DNA of 64,000 bases from Paraburkholderia lycopersici (lineage in GTDB: Bacteria > Pseudomonadota > Gammaproteobacteria > Burkholderiales > Burkholderiaceae): contig NZ_FMYQ01000035.1 in NCBI RefSeq assembly GCF_900096975.1, positions 1 through 64,000 on the forward strand. Reading direction: 5' to 3'. Under the pieces are notes generated by a model. It worked only from the letters and a program-made list of their open reading frames with translations. It made no database searches and was not told where the DNA came from. Positions within the stretch are counted from its first letter, which is position 1, and every line of letters begins with the position of its first letter. This document shows, piece by piece, positions 19,031 to 28,035 of the stretch. Both the position numbers and the translations under genes were made by a program.

Positions 19031-20209
19031 TCATGCGGTTCTTTCGGCCGGAGCAGCGGGTATGCCAATCGTTTTTTGGCGCTTGACCGCATACATCGCG
19101 AGATCGGCGCGGCGCAATGCCATTTCGATATCCAGGTCGTCCGCCGCGACCATCGTGAAGCCGACGCTCGCGCCGACGCTCACCAGCAAGCCCGGCGCCA
19201 GTTCGAACGGCCGCTCGATCGCTTCGGTCACGAAGGCGGCCCATTCATGGGGCGCCCGTTCCACGCGGGGCTCGATGATGACGAATTCGTCGCCGCCTAT
19301 GCGCGCGACCCACGCGCCCGGGCTCGCAAGCGTGCGCAGGCGGCTGGCTACCTGCGCGAGCAGCACGTCGCCCGACTTGTGGCCGTGCGCGTCGTTGACC
19401 GACTTGAAGCCGTCCAGATCGACGAAGAAAACCGTCATGCCCGCCTTGATGAGAGACGCGCCCGAGCGACCCGCCGCGCTGAACAGGCCGTCACGGTTCA
19501 GGAGCCCGGTCAGCGCGTCGTGCCGCGCGCGATGACTGTTTTCCCGTTCGGCCTTCATCGTCGAGATGAGCATGGCGTTCAGGTGACGCGCCGCGACGCT
19601 CATCGCAAACACATAAAAGGGAATTTGCAGCAGCGTGAGCAACAGGACCGGCTCGCCGCCGAACAGCGCTCCAATGCAGCACGGGCCGAGCGAGAGGCAG
19701 ATCATGACCGCCACGAGGCGCGGCGCCGCGAAATTGCGAAAGCAGATCCCGCCCACCATCGCGGCGGCCGAAAGAAAGGCCAGCGTGGCGGCGACCCAGT
19801 CCCGGCTCATCGCGCTGACCAGCGCGCCGTAACCGACTGTTGCTCCCCACAAGGGCGCAAGCAGGACATAGAAGTCGGTGGGCGTCGTCTTGCCTTCCGA
19901 CGCGCGGCGCCGGGAAAGCGCGAGCGTGCCGAGGCGCATCGCGCATACGACAATCTCGGCGAGGACCCACAACTTGAACGGCAGCGTAGGATGCCGGCGC
20001 GCCAGCACCCATGCCACAGCCACGGTGTTCGATACGCCGCCGAAGAAGATCGGCAGGGTCCCGAACAAGGTGCCGACAAGCGCGACGCGAATGTCGTGGG
20101 GCGTATCCTGTCCGGGCGCGGTCAGCCATCGGGCCAGCCTGCCGCGCGGCAAAGAATAGATTTCGTTTCGGGCGCTCACATGCGTTACCGTTGGTCTCTT
20201 GCCGCGCAC
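19031..20209 (-). CDS. Membrane-anchored GGDEF diguanylate cyclase
   Basis: 392 residues. The N-terminal half has about five or six hydrophobic helices (VALVGTLFGTLPIFFGGVSNTVAVAWVLA, FVLLAPLW, LLLTLLQIPFYVFAMSV), which resembles a MASE-like membrane sensor. The C-terminal GGDEF domain starts at HDALTGLLNRDGLF and includes FFVDLDGFKSVND. The active-site loop is the intact RIGGDEFVII (GGDEF at residues 305-309). RPFEL and ADLAMYAVKRQ complete the fold, so cyclase activity is expected. An I-site RxxD is not obvious. It would make c-di-GMP, linking it thematically to biofilm control. Confidence 0.9.
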   Translation of the reverse strand: MRGKRPTVTHVSARNEIYSLPRGRLARWLTAPGQDTPHDIRVALVGTLFGTLPIFFGGVSNTVAVAWVLARRHPTLPFKLWVLAEIVVCAMRLGTLALSRRRASEGKTTPTDFYVLLAPLWGATVGYGALVSAMSRDWVAATLAFLSAAAMVGGICFRNFAAPRLVAVMICLSLGPCCIGALFGGEPVLLLTLLQIPFYVFAMSVAARHLNAMLISTMKAERENSHRARHDALTGLLNRDGLFSAAGRSGASLIKAGMTVFFVDLDGFKSVNDAHGHKSGDVLLAQVASRLRTLASPGAWVARIGGDEFVIIEPRVERAPHEWAAFVTEAIERPFELAPGLLVSVGASVGFTMVAADDLDIEMALRRADLAMYAVKRQKTIGIPAAPAERTA

Positions 20210-20811
20210 CAGACGGTCAGTCTGTCGCGCTCTCGAATTGCCGCTGCACCACGCCAGGATTCATGACCGGCGACTGTCAAGCCTTGACCCCGCGGCCGTG
20301 CCGTAGCAATACGGACCGCTACGCTAATGCCATAACGGCAGGCGGCGTCTCAAACTTTAGGAGCGCGGCGGGAAGCCGGTGCCGCGACCGGGTGGGGGAA
20401 CTGTCGCACGGTGGCGCCGTCGGGTACGTAGCGCGCGAAAAGGAAATCTGCGAATACCGACGAAGGCATCGTCGGCGAATTCGAGCGATGCGAAACAGGC
20501 CCGCCCATTGACCCGAAGCCGCTTCGAAGTGCCATTGGCCGGCGCCTCGGTCCCGGTTGCGATCGATGGTCGCGACGAATAGATCGCGCATAAAAATCGC
20601 GCATAACATCCGCACCGGTTTTCGCGCGCAACGGCGTCAGCCTTTCTCAGGTATTTGCATTTTCGCGGGCAGGCACGATCACGCTACCCGGGCTGCCCGG
20701 TTGGGTACCCAGGCACCAGCAGGTTGCGCCGGTTGAGCGAACGGCCGCTTCGGTCGAGGAAATAACCGCGGTGCCCGCATATCGACGCTGATATACGCTA
20801 CCGCTCGCGGA
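20210..20811. other. 602-bp stretch without a supported gene
   Basis: Several overlapping open frames exist on both strands (for example minus-strand 20350-20631), but none has a good ribosome site or a family motif. It probably holds the promoter of the diguanylate cyclase and otherwise nothing recognisable. Confidence 0.35.
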
Positions 20812-21042
20812 CTAGCGATAGTTCACGAAGTTGATGATGTCGTTGAGAAACCACGGAAGAATCAACTGCGTATCGGGATCGCTGACGCCGACCGTGAGCC
20901 TCGGCGGCTTTGACGTCGAAGTGCCCGGCGTCGCGCGGTAGGGCGCGTGCAGCATGTAGGTATCGGTATGCGCGTCGGGCGGCGGCGACGCGCACCCGAC
21001 GGTAAGCACGATGAGGAACGCTGCGCAGCACAAGCGCTTCAT
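20812..21042 (-). CDS. Small lipoprotein
   Basis: 76 residues. MKRLCCAAFLIVLTVGCASPPP is a signal peptide with a lipobox (LTVGC-A), so the mature protein is a lipidated peptide of about 57 residues ending LILPWFLNDIINFVNYR. GGGG precedes the ATG. The lipobox lacks a +2 Asp, so outer-membrane sorting is predicted. No function is apparent. Confidence 0.6.
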   Translation of the reverse strand: MKRLCCAAFLIVLTVGCASPPPDAHTDTYMLHAPYRATPGTSTSKPPRLTVGVSDPDTQLILPWFLNDIINFVNYR

Positions 21043-21144
21043 GATGGAAAACCCCAGCCACGTGACCTTGAGGTGCAAGCGTACCATTGGCCCCGCCGCT
21101 GCCGCGTGGACGTGCGCAGGCGAGTTGCCGGCCTTGCGTGCGCC

Positions 21145-21600
21145 TCAGTTCGCCCCGCGCTTGCGGATCAGCAGGTCGCTGTGTCCGTCCTGCACGGTCT
21201 CGCCGCGCTGGTTGAGCAGCACGAAGCGGCGGCCCAGCCGCCCCACACGCTCGCTCTTGCCGGCATCCAGTCCCGTGATCTCGAGGCGCAGCCGCAACGT
21301 GTCGCCGACGAAGATCGGCGCGATGAATTTCCATTCGTTCAACGACATCATCGCCACCGCGCTGTCATGGAAGATGCCGAGTTGATGCAGCATGCCCGTC
21401 GCGATTGCGATGCCGAGCGTGCCGTGCACGACACGCTGTTCATAGCGCGTCGTGCGCGCGAATTCCGCGTCGGCGTGAATGGGGTTCCAGTCTCCCGAGA
21501 GCATGGAGAAGAACGTCAGGTCGCTTTCTGTGATCGTGCGGCCGCCGCTCTCGAACGACTGGCCCAGTTGAAAATCTTCGAAGAAAAGGGAGTTCAACAT
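21145..21600 (-). CDS. MaoC-like hot-dog-fold dehydratase
   Basis: 151 residues. FFEDFQLGQSFESGGRTITESDLTFFSMLSGDWNPIHADAEFA is the MaoC / (R)-enoyl-CoA hydratase signature, with the catalytic Asp (DWNPIH) and His. VVHGTLGIAIATGML and FIAPIFVGDTLRLRLEI complete the fold. It would hydrate an enoyl-CoA. It sits 33 bp downstream of the acyl-CoA synthetase and is the last gene of the liv-associated operon, which suggests it processes the CoA thioester made there. Confidence 0.9.
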   Translation of the reverse strand: MLNSLFFEDFQLGQSFESGGRTITESDLTFFSMLSGDWNPIHADAEFARTTRYEQRVVHGTLGIAIATGMLHQLGIFHDSAVAMMSLNEWKFIAPIFVGDTLRLRLEITGLDAGKSERVGRLGRRFVLLNQRGETVQDGHSDLLIRKRGAN

Positions 21601-21633
21601 CGTCAGGATTCCTTTGTTGTGATACGCCGCCTA

Positions 21634-23304
21634 TCAACGCAAACCCGAACGCAAACCCGAATGCAAGTCCGAATGCAAGTCCGAATGCAAGCCTGCTTCG
21701 GCCTGCACGCGCTGAACCGCCATTTCACGCAGCCTCGCGCGCTGGATCTTCACGCCGTTCGAACTCTGCGTGACGGGGAACGCATCGACGAACCACACGC
21801 GCGCCGGCACCTTGAAAGCGGCAACGCGTGCCCTGAGCGCGCCCTGCACGACCGCGGCCGCCGGCGCATTCGACGGATTCGCGATCACGAACGCGACCGG
21901 GCGCGGCTGACCGTCGAGTTCGACGCTCACCACCTGCGCATCTTCCACGCCGTCCACCGCCTTGATTTCGTCCTCGATTTCGACCGGATTGACGAGAAAA
22001 CCCGCAAGACGGATCGCGTCGCCCTTGCGCGTCTGGTACACGAAACTGCCGTCGTCGCGCAGGAAACCGATGTCGCCAGTGCGAAAGAAGCCGTCCGGCG
22101 TGAGCGCCTCGGCGGTGGCCTCGGGATTGTCGAGGTAATGCGCAAAGTTGCCCGGCGACGCAATCTCGATCTCCCCGCTCATGCCCGGCGGCAGCAGTTC
22201 GCCGCTTTCCAGATCGCGGATGCGGATGCGCGCCGCCTCGCCCGCCGCCGGGTAGCCGCCGCCTTCGATGCGCGCTTCGAACGGCGCTTCGCGCTTTTGC
22301 AGCGAGAAGAGCGCCTGCACCTCGCTCGACCCGTACAGTCCGATTAACTGCACGCCGCGCGTCTGCGCATGCGCCGCGAACGTGCCGAGCCCCGGCTGAA
22401 AAGCCGCGAAGCCGAAAAAGCGCGCTGAGGGAAACGGCCGCTCGCCTTCGGCGGATTCGAGCAGACGCCGGTACATCTCGTCGCTGCCGAACGTGTGCGT
22501 CACGCCATGCTTCTGCACGAGCCGCGCCGCCTGCGGACCGTCGAAGGTATCGATCAGCACGACCGGCGCACCGCCCGCATACGCGGCGAGTGCGCCATTC
22601 AGGCCGAACACGCCGCAGAACGGCAGCGCGGCGAGCATCACCGCGCCGGGCTCGGCAAAGCCGTATGCGCGCGCCGCGCGCTGGCTGTGACCGGCGACGG
22701 TGTGCTGTGGATGCACGACCAGTTTCGGCGCCTTCGTGGTGCCGGAGGTGGTGAAGAGCACCAGCGGCGCTTCGGCCGATTCGCCGGGCCGCCGCTCGCG
22801 CGCCGGATCGAGCGCATCGAGTGTATCCAGACCCGCGCAACGCACTACCGGCTTGCCCAGCAGCGTGGCGGGCGCCGCGTCGTCGGCATCGAGCACGGCG
22901 ATCTTCCGCAGCGATGCAATCGCCCCCGGCGCGATACCCTGAAGCTCGGCCGCGAAGTCGATCTTGCGAAAGTTCAGCTGCAGCACCAGCATCTTCGCGC
23001 GCGACTTGCCGAGAATATGCTCGAGTTCCGCGCGCCGGTAGCGCGTATTGACCGCCACCACGCTCGCACCGATCCGCGCGGCGCCGAACAGCAAGGCAAG
23101 CCATTCGATGCGGTTCACGAGCCACACGGCCACGCGCTCGCCCGCGCCGATGCCCTCGGCTTCGAGCCAGCGCGCGGCGCGCTCCGCTAGCGCGTCGAAC
23201 TGCGCGTGGCTGATCGTGCGATCGCCATCGATGAAAGCCGTGTCCGACGCGCCCGCGGCGAGCCTCGCTTCGATGAGCGCGTTGAGGATTGCGTGTTGCG
23301 GCAT
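21634..23304 (-). CDS. AMP-dependent acyl-CoA synthetase/ligase
   Basis: 556 residues of the ANL superfamily. The P-loop-like LVLFTTSGTTKAPKLVVHP, then GLYGSSEVQALFSL (A5-like), FFRTGDIGFLRDDGSFVYQTRKGDAIRLAGFLVNPVEIE (A7/A8) and the terminal catalytic lysine in SSNGVKIQRA are all visible. It would form an acyl-adenylate and then acyl-CoA from a carboxylate, of unknown specificity. The start overlaps the LivF stop (TGATG), so the two are coupled. The C-terminus is extended by an HSDLHSDLHSGLRSGLR tail encoded by a 12-bp tandem repeat. Confidence 0.9.
   Translation of the reverse strand: MPQHAILNALIEARLAAGASDTAFIDGDRTISHAQFDALAERAARWLEAEGIGAGERVAVWLVNRIEWLALLFGAARIGASVVAVNTRYRRAELEHILGKSRAKMLVLQLNFRKIDFAAELQGIAPGAIASLRKIAVLDADDAAPATLLGKPVVRCAGLDTLDALDPARERRPGESAEAPLVLFTTSGTTKAPKLVVHPQHTVAGHSQRAARAYGFAEPGAVMLAALPFCGVFGLNGALAAYAGGAPVVLIDTFDGPQAARLVQKHGVTHTFGSDEMYRRLLESAEGERPFPSARFFGFAAFQPGLGTFAAHAQTRGVQLIGLYGSSEVQALFSLQKREAPFEARIEGGGYPAAGEAARIRIRDLESGELLPPGMSGEIEIASPGNFAHYLDNPEATAEALTPDGFFRTGDIGFLRDDGSFVYQTRKGDAIRLAGFLVNPVEIEDEIKAVDGVEDAQVVSVELDGQPRPVAFVIANPSNAPAAAVVQGALRARVAAFKVPARVWFVDAFPVTQSSNGVKIQRARLREMAVQRVQAEAGLHSDLHSDLHSGLRSGLR
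21636..21695. repeat. 12-bp tandem repeat, five units, in the 3' end of the acyl-CoA synthetase gene
   Basis: Units AACGCAAACCCG (x2), AATGCAAGTCCG (x2) and AATGCAAGCCTG run head to tail. On the coding strand they add a repeating four-residue unit (HSDL/RSGL). Because the unit is a multiple of 3, copy-number change would lengthen or shorten the tail without a frameshift. Confidence 0.85.
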
Positions 23305-24017
23305 CAATAGAGCTCCATCAGTTTCGCGTTCGTATCGAGCTCGGCGGGCAGCGCCTCGCGTATTAGCGAGCCGGACTTCATCACGGCTACGCGGTCGCAC
23401 ACCTTGAGCGCCTCGCGCACGTTTTGCTCGACGAGCAAAATCGACATGCGCGTATCCCGCTGCAACTGGCGAATCGGGCCGAGCAGGTCCTGAAACAGCT
23501 TCGGCGCGAGGCCAATGGACGGCTCGTCCATCAGCAGGCAGCGCGGCCGCGAGAGCAGCGCACGGCCAACGGACACCATTTGCTGCTGGCCGCCCGAAAG
23601 CGAGCCGGCGCGCTGGCGATAGAAACGCTTGATGTCGGGCAGCACCTGCATGACCCAGTCGAGGCGCGCCGCATGCCCGGCCGCTGGCACGTCCGCCGAC
23701 CACAGACCGAGGCGCAGCACCTCTTCTACCGTGAGGCTCGGAAACACGCCGCGCCCTTCGGGCACCAGCGCGATGCCGGCGGCCGTGGAGGCTCGCACAC
23801 TCTGGCGATCGCGCCTTACGCCGTCCACCAGCACTTCGCCGCTGGTCGGCGCCATGAGGCCGAACAGCGTCTTCACGAGCGTCGACTTGCCCGCGCCGTT
23901 GTGGCCGAGCAGGCACAGCACCTCGTTTTCGCGCAGTTCGAGGTCGATGCCGTTGAGCACCGCGCGGCCGCCATAGCCGGCCGTCACGGCGCGCGTTTTC
24001 AGAATGGGTGCGCTCAT
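23304..24017 (-). CDS. livF: Branched-chain amino acid-type ABC transporter ATPase (LivF-like)
   Basis: 237 residues, the normal length of LivF. Walker A is LLGHNGAGKSTLVKTLFG, the Q-loop region GIALVPEGRGVFPSLTVEEVL, the signature SLSGGQQQMVSVGRALL and Walker B LLMDEPSIGLAP, with H-loop LLVEQNVREAL. It energises the LivHM permease. It ends in an overlap with the acyl-CoA synthetase and its start overlaps the LivG stop by 4 bp. The liv name denotes the family; the substrate need not be an amino acid here. Confidence 0.93.
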   Translation of the reverse strand: MSAPILKTRAVTAGYGGRAVLNGIDLELRENEVLCLLGHNGAGKSTLVKTLFGLMAPTSGEVLVDGVRRDRQSVRASTAAGIALVPEGRGVFPSLTVEEVLRLGLWSADVPAAGHAARLDWVMQVLPDIKRFYRQRAGSLSGGQQQMVSVGRALLSRPRCLLMDEPSIGLAPKLFQDLLGPIRQLQRDTRMSILLVEQNVREALKVCDRVAVMKSGSLIREALPAELDTNAKLMELY

Positions 24018-24817
24018 GCGGTCTCCCCGAAATAGATCGATGCGAGGCGCGCATCGTCGAGCACTTCGCGCGGCGTGCCCTCCGCGAGCAGCCGGCCCTG
24101 ATCGAGAAACGCCACGCGGTCCGACACGTTCGCCACCACGTCCAGGTTGTGTTCGATGATGCAGACGGTCACGCCGCCTTGCACCTGGCCGCGCAGCAGC
24201 GCGACGAAATCTTCATACGAACGCGGGTCGAGCCCCGAAGCAGGCTCGTCGAGCAGCCAGATCTTCGCTTCGCTGGCGATGAGGCGCGCGATGCTCAGGA
24301 ACTTTCGCTCCGCATAGGCGAGGTCGATGGCGCGCGAGCCCGCCACGTGCGCCAGATGGGTGGCCGCAAGAATCTCGCGCACCTTCGCGACGCGCGCGCG
24401 CCGCGTCGCGCCGCCGCCCGGCTGCCAGAGCCAGGCGCTTTGCTCCATCGCCGTCAGCACGTTTTCTTCGACGCTCATGTGCGTGAAAAGACGCAAGTCC
24501 TGGAACGTGCGGCCGACGCCCGCGCGCGCAATGCGCCACGGCTCCATGCCGATGAGCGAGCGGCCCTGGAACAGCACGTCGCCGGTGCTGGGTCTCAGGT
24601 GGCCGGTAATGAGGTTGAAGAGCGTCGTCTTGCCCGCGCCGTTGGGTCCGATCAGCGTCGTCACGATGCCCGCGCGCAGCGAAAGCGACACGTCGGAGAC
24701 GGCCTGCAAGCCGCCGAAGCGCTTGCCGAGCTGGCGCACTTCGAGCAGCACGGGCTGGGTGGCGCTTGCCGGTGCGTTTGCATGAGCGCTTGCCGCGCTT
24801 GTCACAGGTGCGTTCAT
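24014..24817 (-). CDS. livG: Branched-chain amino acid-type ABC transporter ATPase (LivG-like)
   Basis: 267 residues. An unusually Ala/Ser/Thr-rich N-terminal tail of about 22 residues precedes the ABC domain. Walker A is LIGPNGAGKTTLFNLITG, the signature region AIDLAYAERKFLSIARLI (degenerate LSGGQ, as often in LivG), Walker B IWLLDEPASGLDP and the H-loop IIEHNLDVV. The typical RTFQDLRLFTHMSVEENV of LivG is present. Overlaps of 4 bp at both ends show tight coupling with livM and livF. Confidence 0.93.
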   Translation of the reverse strand: MNAPVTSAASAHANAPASATQPVLLEVRQLGKRFGGLQAVSDVSLSLRAGIVTTLIGPNGAGKTTLFNLITGHLRPSTGDVLFQGRSLIGMEPWRIARAGVGRTFQDLRLFTHMSVEENVLTAMEQSAWLWQPGGGATRRARVAKVREILAATHLAHVAGSRAIDLAYAERKFLSIARLIASEAKIWLLDEPASGLDPRSYEDFVALLRGQVQGGVTVCIIEHNLDVVANVSDRVAFLDQGRLLAEGTPREVLDDARLASIYFGETA

Positions 24818-25758
24818 CGCGCGCCTCCTTCGCCGAGCTGCGCGCTCGTCTGCGCGGCTTGCTGCGCCTGCGCCACCGCGTTGCGCCTGCGTTTGCCCGC
24901 GCCCACGATGCCGCCCGGACGGTAGATCATCAGCAGCACCATCACGAGGCCGTAAACCGCCTGCTGCACGAGCCCGACCTCCGCTTGCGGCAGGCCGGGC
25001 ACGAAGCTCAACGCGGCGGGCAGCAACACGAGCAGCGCCGCGCCGATCAGCGGCCCGAACAGCGACCCCGTGCCGCCGATGATGACCATCGCCATCAACA
25101 GCACCGAAAGGTCGAGCGTGAAGCCCTCCACGTTGATGAAGCTGAGGTAGAACGTGTAGACCACGCCTGCGGTTCCCGCCAGCGCGGCCGCCGCCACCAC
25201 CGAAAGCGTCTTGATCGCCTTCACGTTCTTGCCGAGCGCCTGCGCGGCCGATTCGCTGTCGCGAATCGCCTGCAGGTTGCGCCCGAAGCTCGAGCGCACG
25301 AGCAGCCACAGCACGAGCGCCACCGCGATCAGATACCCGAGCGCGAGCAGGAAAAAGCCGTTCGACGTCTCGACCGGCACGCCGAACACGACGGGCGACG
25401 GAATATTGGTGATGCCGCCGAGCCCGCCCGTGACCGAGCGCCATTCGGAGAACACCGTCACCGCGAGCATCTGCAAGCCGAGCGACGCGGCCACGAAGTA
25501 TTCGCCGCGCACGCGCAGCGCGGGCAGCGCAAGCGCGAGCGAGAGCGCGCCGCAAAGCGCCATCGACGCGATCGTGCACACGAAGATCGACGAGCTCACG
25601 TGCATCGACACGAGCGCCGCCGCGTAGGCGCCCACGCCGAAAAACACCGCATGCGCGAGCGAAAAAATCCCCGCGTAGCCCATCAGGAAATTGAGCGTCA
25701 TTGCGAGAATCGCGTTCACGCAAATCAGCACGGCCAGGTTCTGTAGATAAGCGAGCAT
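24814..25758 (-). CDS. livM: Branched-chain amino acid-type ABC permease (LivM-like)
   Basis: 314 residues with about 8-9 hydrophobic helices. MTLNFLMGYAGIFSLAHAVFFGVGAY near the N-terminus and the EAA-like GLGGITNIPS, AIRDSESAAQALGKNVKAIKTLSVVAAAALAGTAG and MVIIGGTGSLFGPLIGAALL segments are characteristic of LivM. The C-terminal cytoplasmic tail is basic and Ala/Gln-rich. It follows livH after 25 bp. Confidence 0.93.
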   Translation of the reverse strand: MLAYLQNLAVLICVNAILAMTLNFLMGYAGIFSLAHAVFFGVGAYAAALVSMHVSSSIFVCTIASMALCGALSLALALPALRVRGEYFVAASLGLQMLAVTVFSEWRSVTGGLGGITNIPSPVVFGVPVETSNGFFLLALGYLIAVALVLWLLVRSSFGRNLQAIRDSESAAQALGKNVKAIKTLSVVAAAALAGTAGVVYTFYLSFINVEGFTLDLSVLLMAMVIIGGTGSLFGPLIGAALLVLLPAALSFVPGLPQAEVGLVQQAVYGLVMVLLMIYRPGGIVGAGKRRRNAVAQAQQAAQTSAQLGEGGAR

Positions 25759-25783
25759 GTAAGTCCCTTTGAGCCTGAAGCCA

Positions 25784-26671
25784 TCAATGAGCCAGCGCGC
25801 GGCCGAAGAAGCCGGACGGCCGGAACAGGATGAACAGGAACAGCACGATGAACACCACCGCTTCGCTCCACTGCGAACTGAACCACGCGAGCGAAAGACT
25901 TTCGGCGAGGCCGAGCAGCAGTCCCGCGCAGGCCGCGCCGCGCAGGCTGCCCACGCCGCCCACGATGGTCGCCGCGAGGCTGATCAGCATCACGTGGCTG
26001 CCCACGGACGGATTGAGGCCCGCGCTCGCGCCGGACAGGATGGCCGCCGGCACCACCGCCAGCGAGCCGAGCGCGAACGCTACCTGCGAGAGCCGCTGCG
26101 GCGACATGCCGAAGGCGCGTACGAGTTCGGGGCTGTCGGCGAGCGCGCGCAGCGCGATGCCGGTCTGGCTGCGCGAGAGAAACGCGTTGAGCGCGCCGAA
26201 TGCGACCAGTGTCGTGACCACGGCAATGCCCGCGAGCGGCGACACGTACACGCCGTTCAGCACTTCCACGCCTTTCGAAAGCGGCGTGGGAATGGCGACG
26301 AAACCGCGCCCGAAGCAGAACGCAATGAGGTTCTGCACGATGATGCCCACGCCGAACGCGCCCGCGAACAGCGTGAAGAACGAGTTTTCGTGACGCTTGA
26401 TCGGCGTGTACACCAGGCGGTCGAGCAGCACGCCAAAGGCCACGGTCACGACCGCCGCGATCACGAGCGCGACGTACCATGGCCAGTGCAGCTTCGCGTA
26501 GATCTCATAGAAGCCATAGCCCGCGATCATGAAAGCCGCGCCGTGCGCGAAGTGGAAAATGCGCGTCGCGCCGAAGATCAGCGAGAATCCGCCCGCGGTG
26601 AGCGCATAAAGCGCGCCGAGCTGAATGCCGTTGAGAAGCAACTGGATGAAGAGCATGGGCGCGTTCCTCAT
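25784..26671 (-). CDS. livH: Branched-chain amino acid-type ABC permease (LivH-like)
   Basis: About 295 residues. LLNGIQLGALYALTAGGFSLIFGATRIFHFAHGAAFMIAG is the LivH N-terminal signature, and ALADSPELVRAFGMSPQRLSQVAFALGSLAV and AATIVGGVGSLRGAACAGLLLGLAE are the coupling segments. The ATG at 26671 overlaps the substrate-binding-protein stop (ATGA). An internal ATG at 26656 (MLFIQLL) is an alternative. Position and length fit an intact operon livK-H-M-G-F. Confidence 0.92.
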   Translation of the reverse strand: MRNAPMLFIQLLLNGIQLGALYALTAGGFSLIFGATRIFHFAHGAAFMIAGYGFYEIYAKLHWPWYVALVIAAVVTVAFGVLLDRLVYTPIKRHENSFFTLFAGAFGVGIIVQNLIAFCFGRGFVAIPTPLSKGVEVLNGVYVSPLAGIAVVTTLVAFGALNAFLSRSQTGIALRALADSPELVRAFGMSPQRLSQVAFALGSLAVVPAAILSGASAGLNPSVGSHVMLISLAATIVGGVGSLRGAACAGLLLGLAESLSLAWFSSQWSEAVVFIVLFLFILFRPSGFFGRALAH

Positions 26672-27813
26672 TGCGTGGTCGAGACGACGGTGCCGCCGGC
26701 ACCATCGATCTGGTTGATCTGGATGGGTGCGCGCACGGCGCCGTTCGCATCGAACGACACGCTGCCGCCCACCAGATCGAACTGCCGTGACCGTTCGCGC
26801 TCGGCGAGCAGATTCTCGCCCGTCACCGGCTTGCCTTCGTGCTCCAGCTTCGCGGCAAGGATCGCGAAAAGGCGCACGGCGTTGTAGTAGTTGGCGGCGT
26901 ACGCGGTGGGCTTGTGGCCGTATTTCGCCTGGTAGTCGGCCACGAAACGCCGTGTGAGCCGGTCCGGCGCGTTCCAGTCGAAGCGCTGCGTGGTGTAGAG
27001 CGCGCCCTTCGCTTCGGGCAGCGCGTTGATGGCCGGAATGCTGAACGCGGAATAGCTCGCGATCTGCTGGTTCACGCCGTTGTCGCGCAACTGCTTGACG
27101 ATCTGCGATTGCTGCGCGCCGTACGACGCGATGAAGATGAGATCGGGGTTCGCGTCGCGCACGCGCGCCACCACGCCGCCGAACTGCTGCGCGCCCGCCG
27201 GCACCGCAAACGACGCCAGCAACTGGCCGCCCGCCGGCGACAGGTCCCTGGCAAGCTCTTCGTTGATCGACTGGCCGAGCGGGTCGTCCACGTAGATCAG
27301 CACGAAGCGCTTCAATTGCTTTTGCGTGACGAGATAGGGAACGATGGCCCGCACCTCCGCGTTCGCGAGCGGGATCACGTTCCAGAAATACGCACCCAGT
27401 TGCGCGAGATCCGGGCCGACGCCGCCGCCGTTCACGGCCACCGTGCGGCTGCGGCGCGCGAGCGGCGCGATCGCCTTCGAAACCCCGGTGAAACCGGTCA
27501 GCACGAACGGCGTGCCGTACACGTTGACGAGCTTGTTCATGCCGAGCACGCCTTGCATGGGCAGCGCCTGACTGTCCTCGTAGGTGAGCACGAGGTTTTC
27601 GGCGAGCAGATGGTCGGCGTTGACGTGCGCCACGGAAAGGTCCGCGCCCGAGCCGAAGGTCTGGCCGTATTCGGCGTTCGGGCCGCTCATCGGCAAGAGC
27701 GCGCCGATCTTCAGCTCCGGGGGCCCGGCGAGCGCTTCGCGCCCTCCCCCGGCTAACCACGCCATTGCGGCCGCGCATAGCGCGGCCGAAAGCCTCCGCC
27801 TCCTGGGTGACAT
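26668..27813 (-). CDS. livK: Periplasmic substrate-binding protein of the liv-type ABC transporter
   Basis: 381 residues. A basic N-terminus MSPRRRRLSAALCAAAMAWLAGG ends in an Ala-Gly cleavage site near residue 30 (ALAG-PPELKIGALLPMSG). The mature part is a type I periplasmic binding fold, with ANVNA/HVNADHLLAENLVLTYEDSQ, TGFTGVSKAIAPLARRS and VLIYVDDPLGQS. The adjacent CoA ligase and MaoC genes hint that the ligand may be an aromatic or alicyclic carboxylate rather than leucine; this is an inference. It is the first gene of the seven-gene operon, and 222 bp separate it from the kinase gene end. Confidence 0.9.
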   Translation of the reverse strand: MSPRRRRLSAALCAAAMAWLAGGGREALAGPPELKIGALLPMSGPNAEYGQTFGSGADLSVAHVNADHLLAENLVLTYEDSQALPMQGVLGMNKLVNVYGTPFVLTGFTGVSKAIAPLARRSRTVAVNGGGVGPDLAQLGAYFWNVIPLANAEVRAIVPYLVTQKQLKRFVLIYVDDPLGQSINEELARDLSPAGGQLLASFAVPAGAQQFGGVVARVRDANPDLIFIASYGAQQSQIVKQLRDNGVNQQIASYSAFSIPAINALPEAKGALYTTQRFDWNAPDRLTRRFVADYQAKYGHKPTAYAANYYNAVRLFAILAAKLEHEGKPVTGENLLAERERSRQFDLVGGSVSFDANGAVRAPIQINQIDGAGGTVVSTTQ

Positions 27814-28035
27814 GATCTGGTGTCTCCTTGTTCTGTTTTTTCTGGCCGCTAGCGGACCATCTCCGACGCTTTGCGATGCGGGTTCGAGTATCACGCGCCG
27901 CAAAAGGCCGCGTCTCTGCTTCTCGCGAAACCCGGCTTAAGCAAATCGGAAGAACAAGGTGCGGGAAGACGTGGCCGCTGCGAGCCGACCGTCAAGTCGC
28001 CATTCGGGAATCATCGGTACACCGGAGGAACACGC

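Noticed and set aside
20350-20631. Minus-strand open frame in the gap upstream of the cyclase
   Set aside because: No ribosome site, no signal peptide and no family resemblance; overlapping frames on both strands are equally open.
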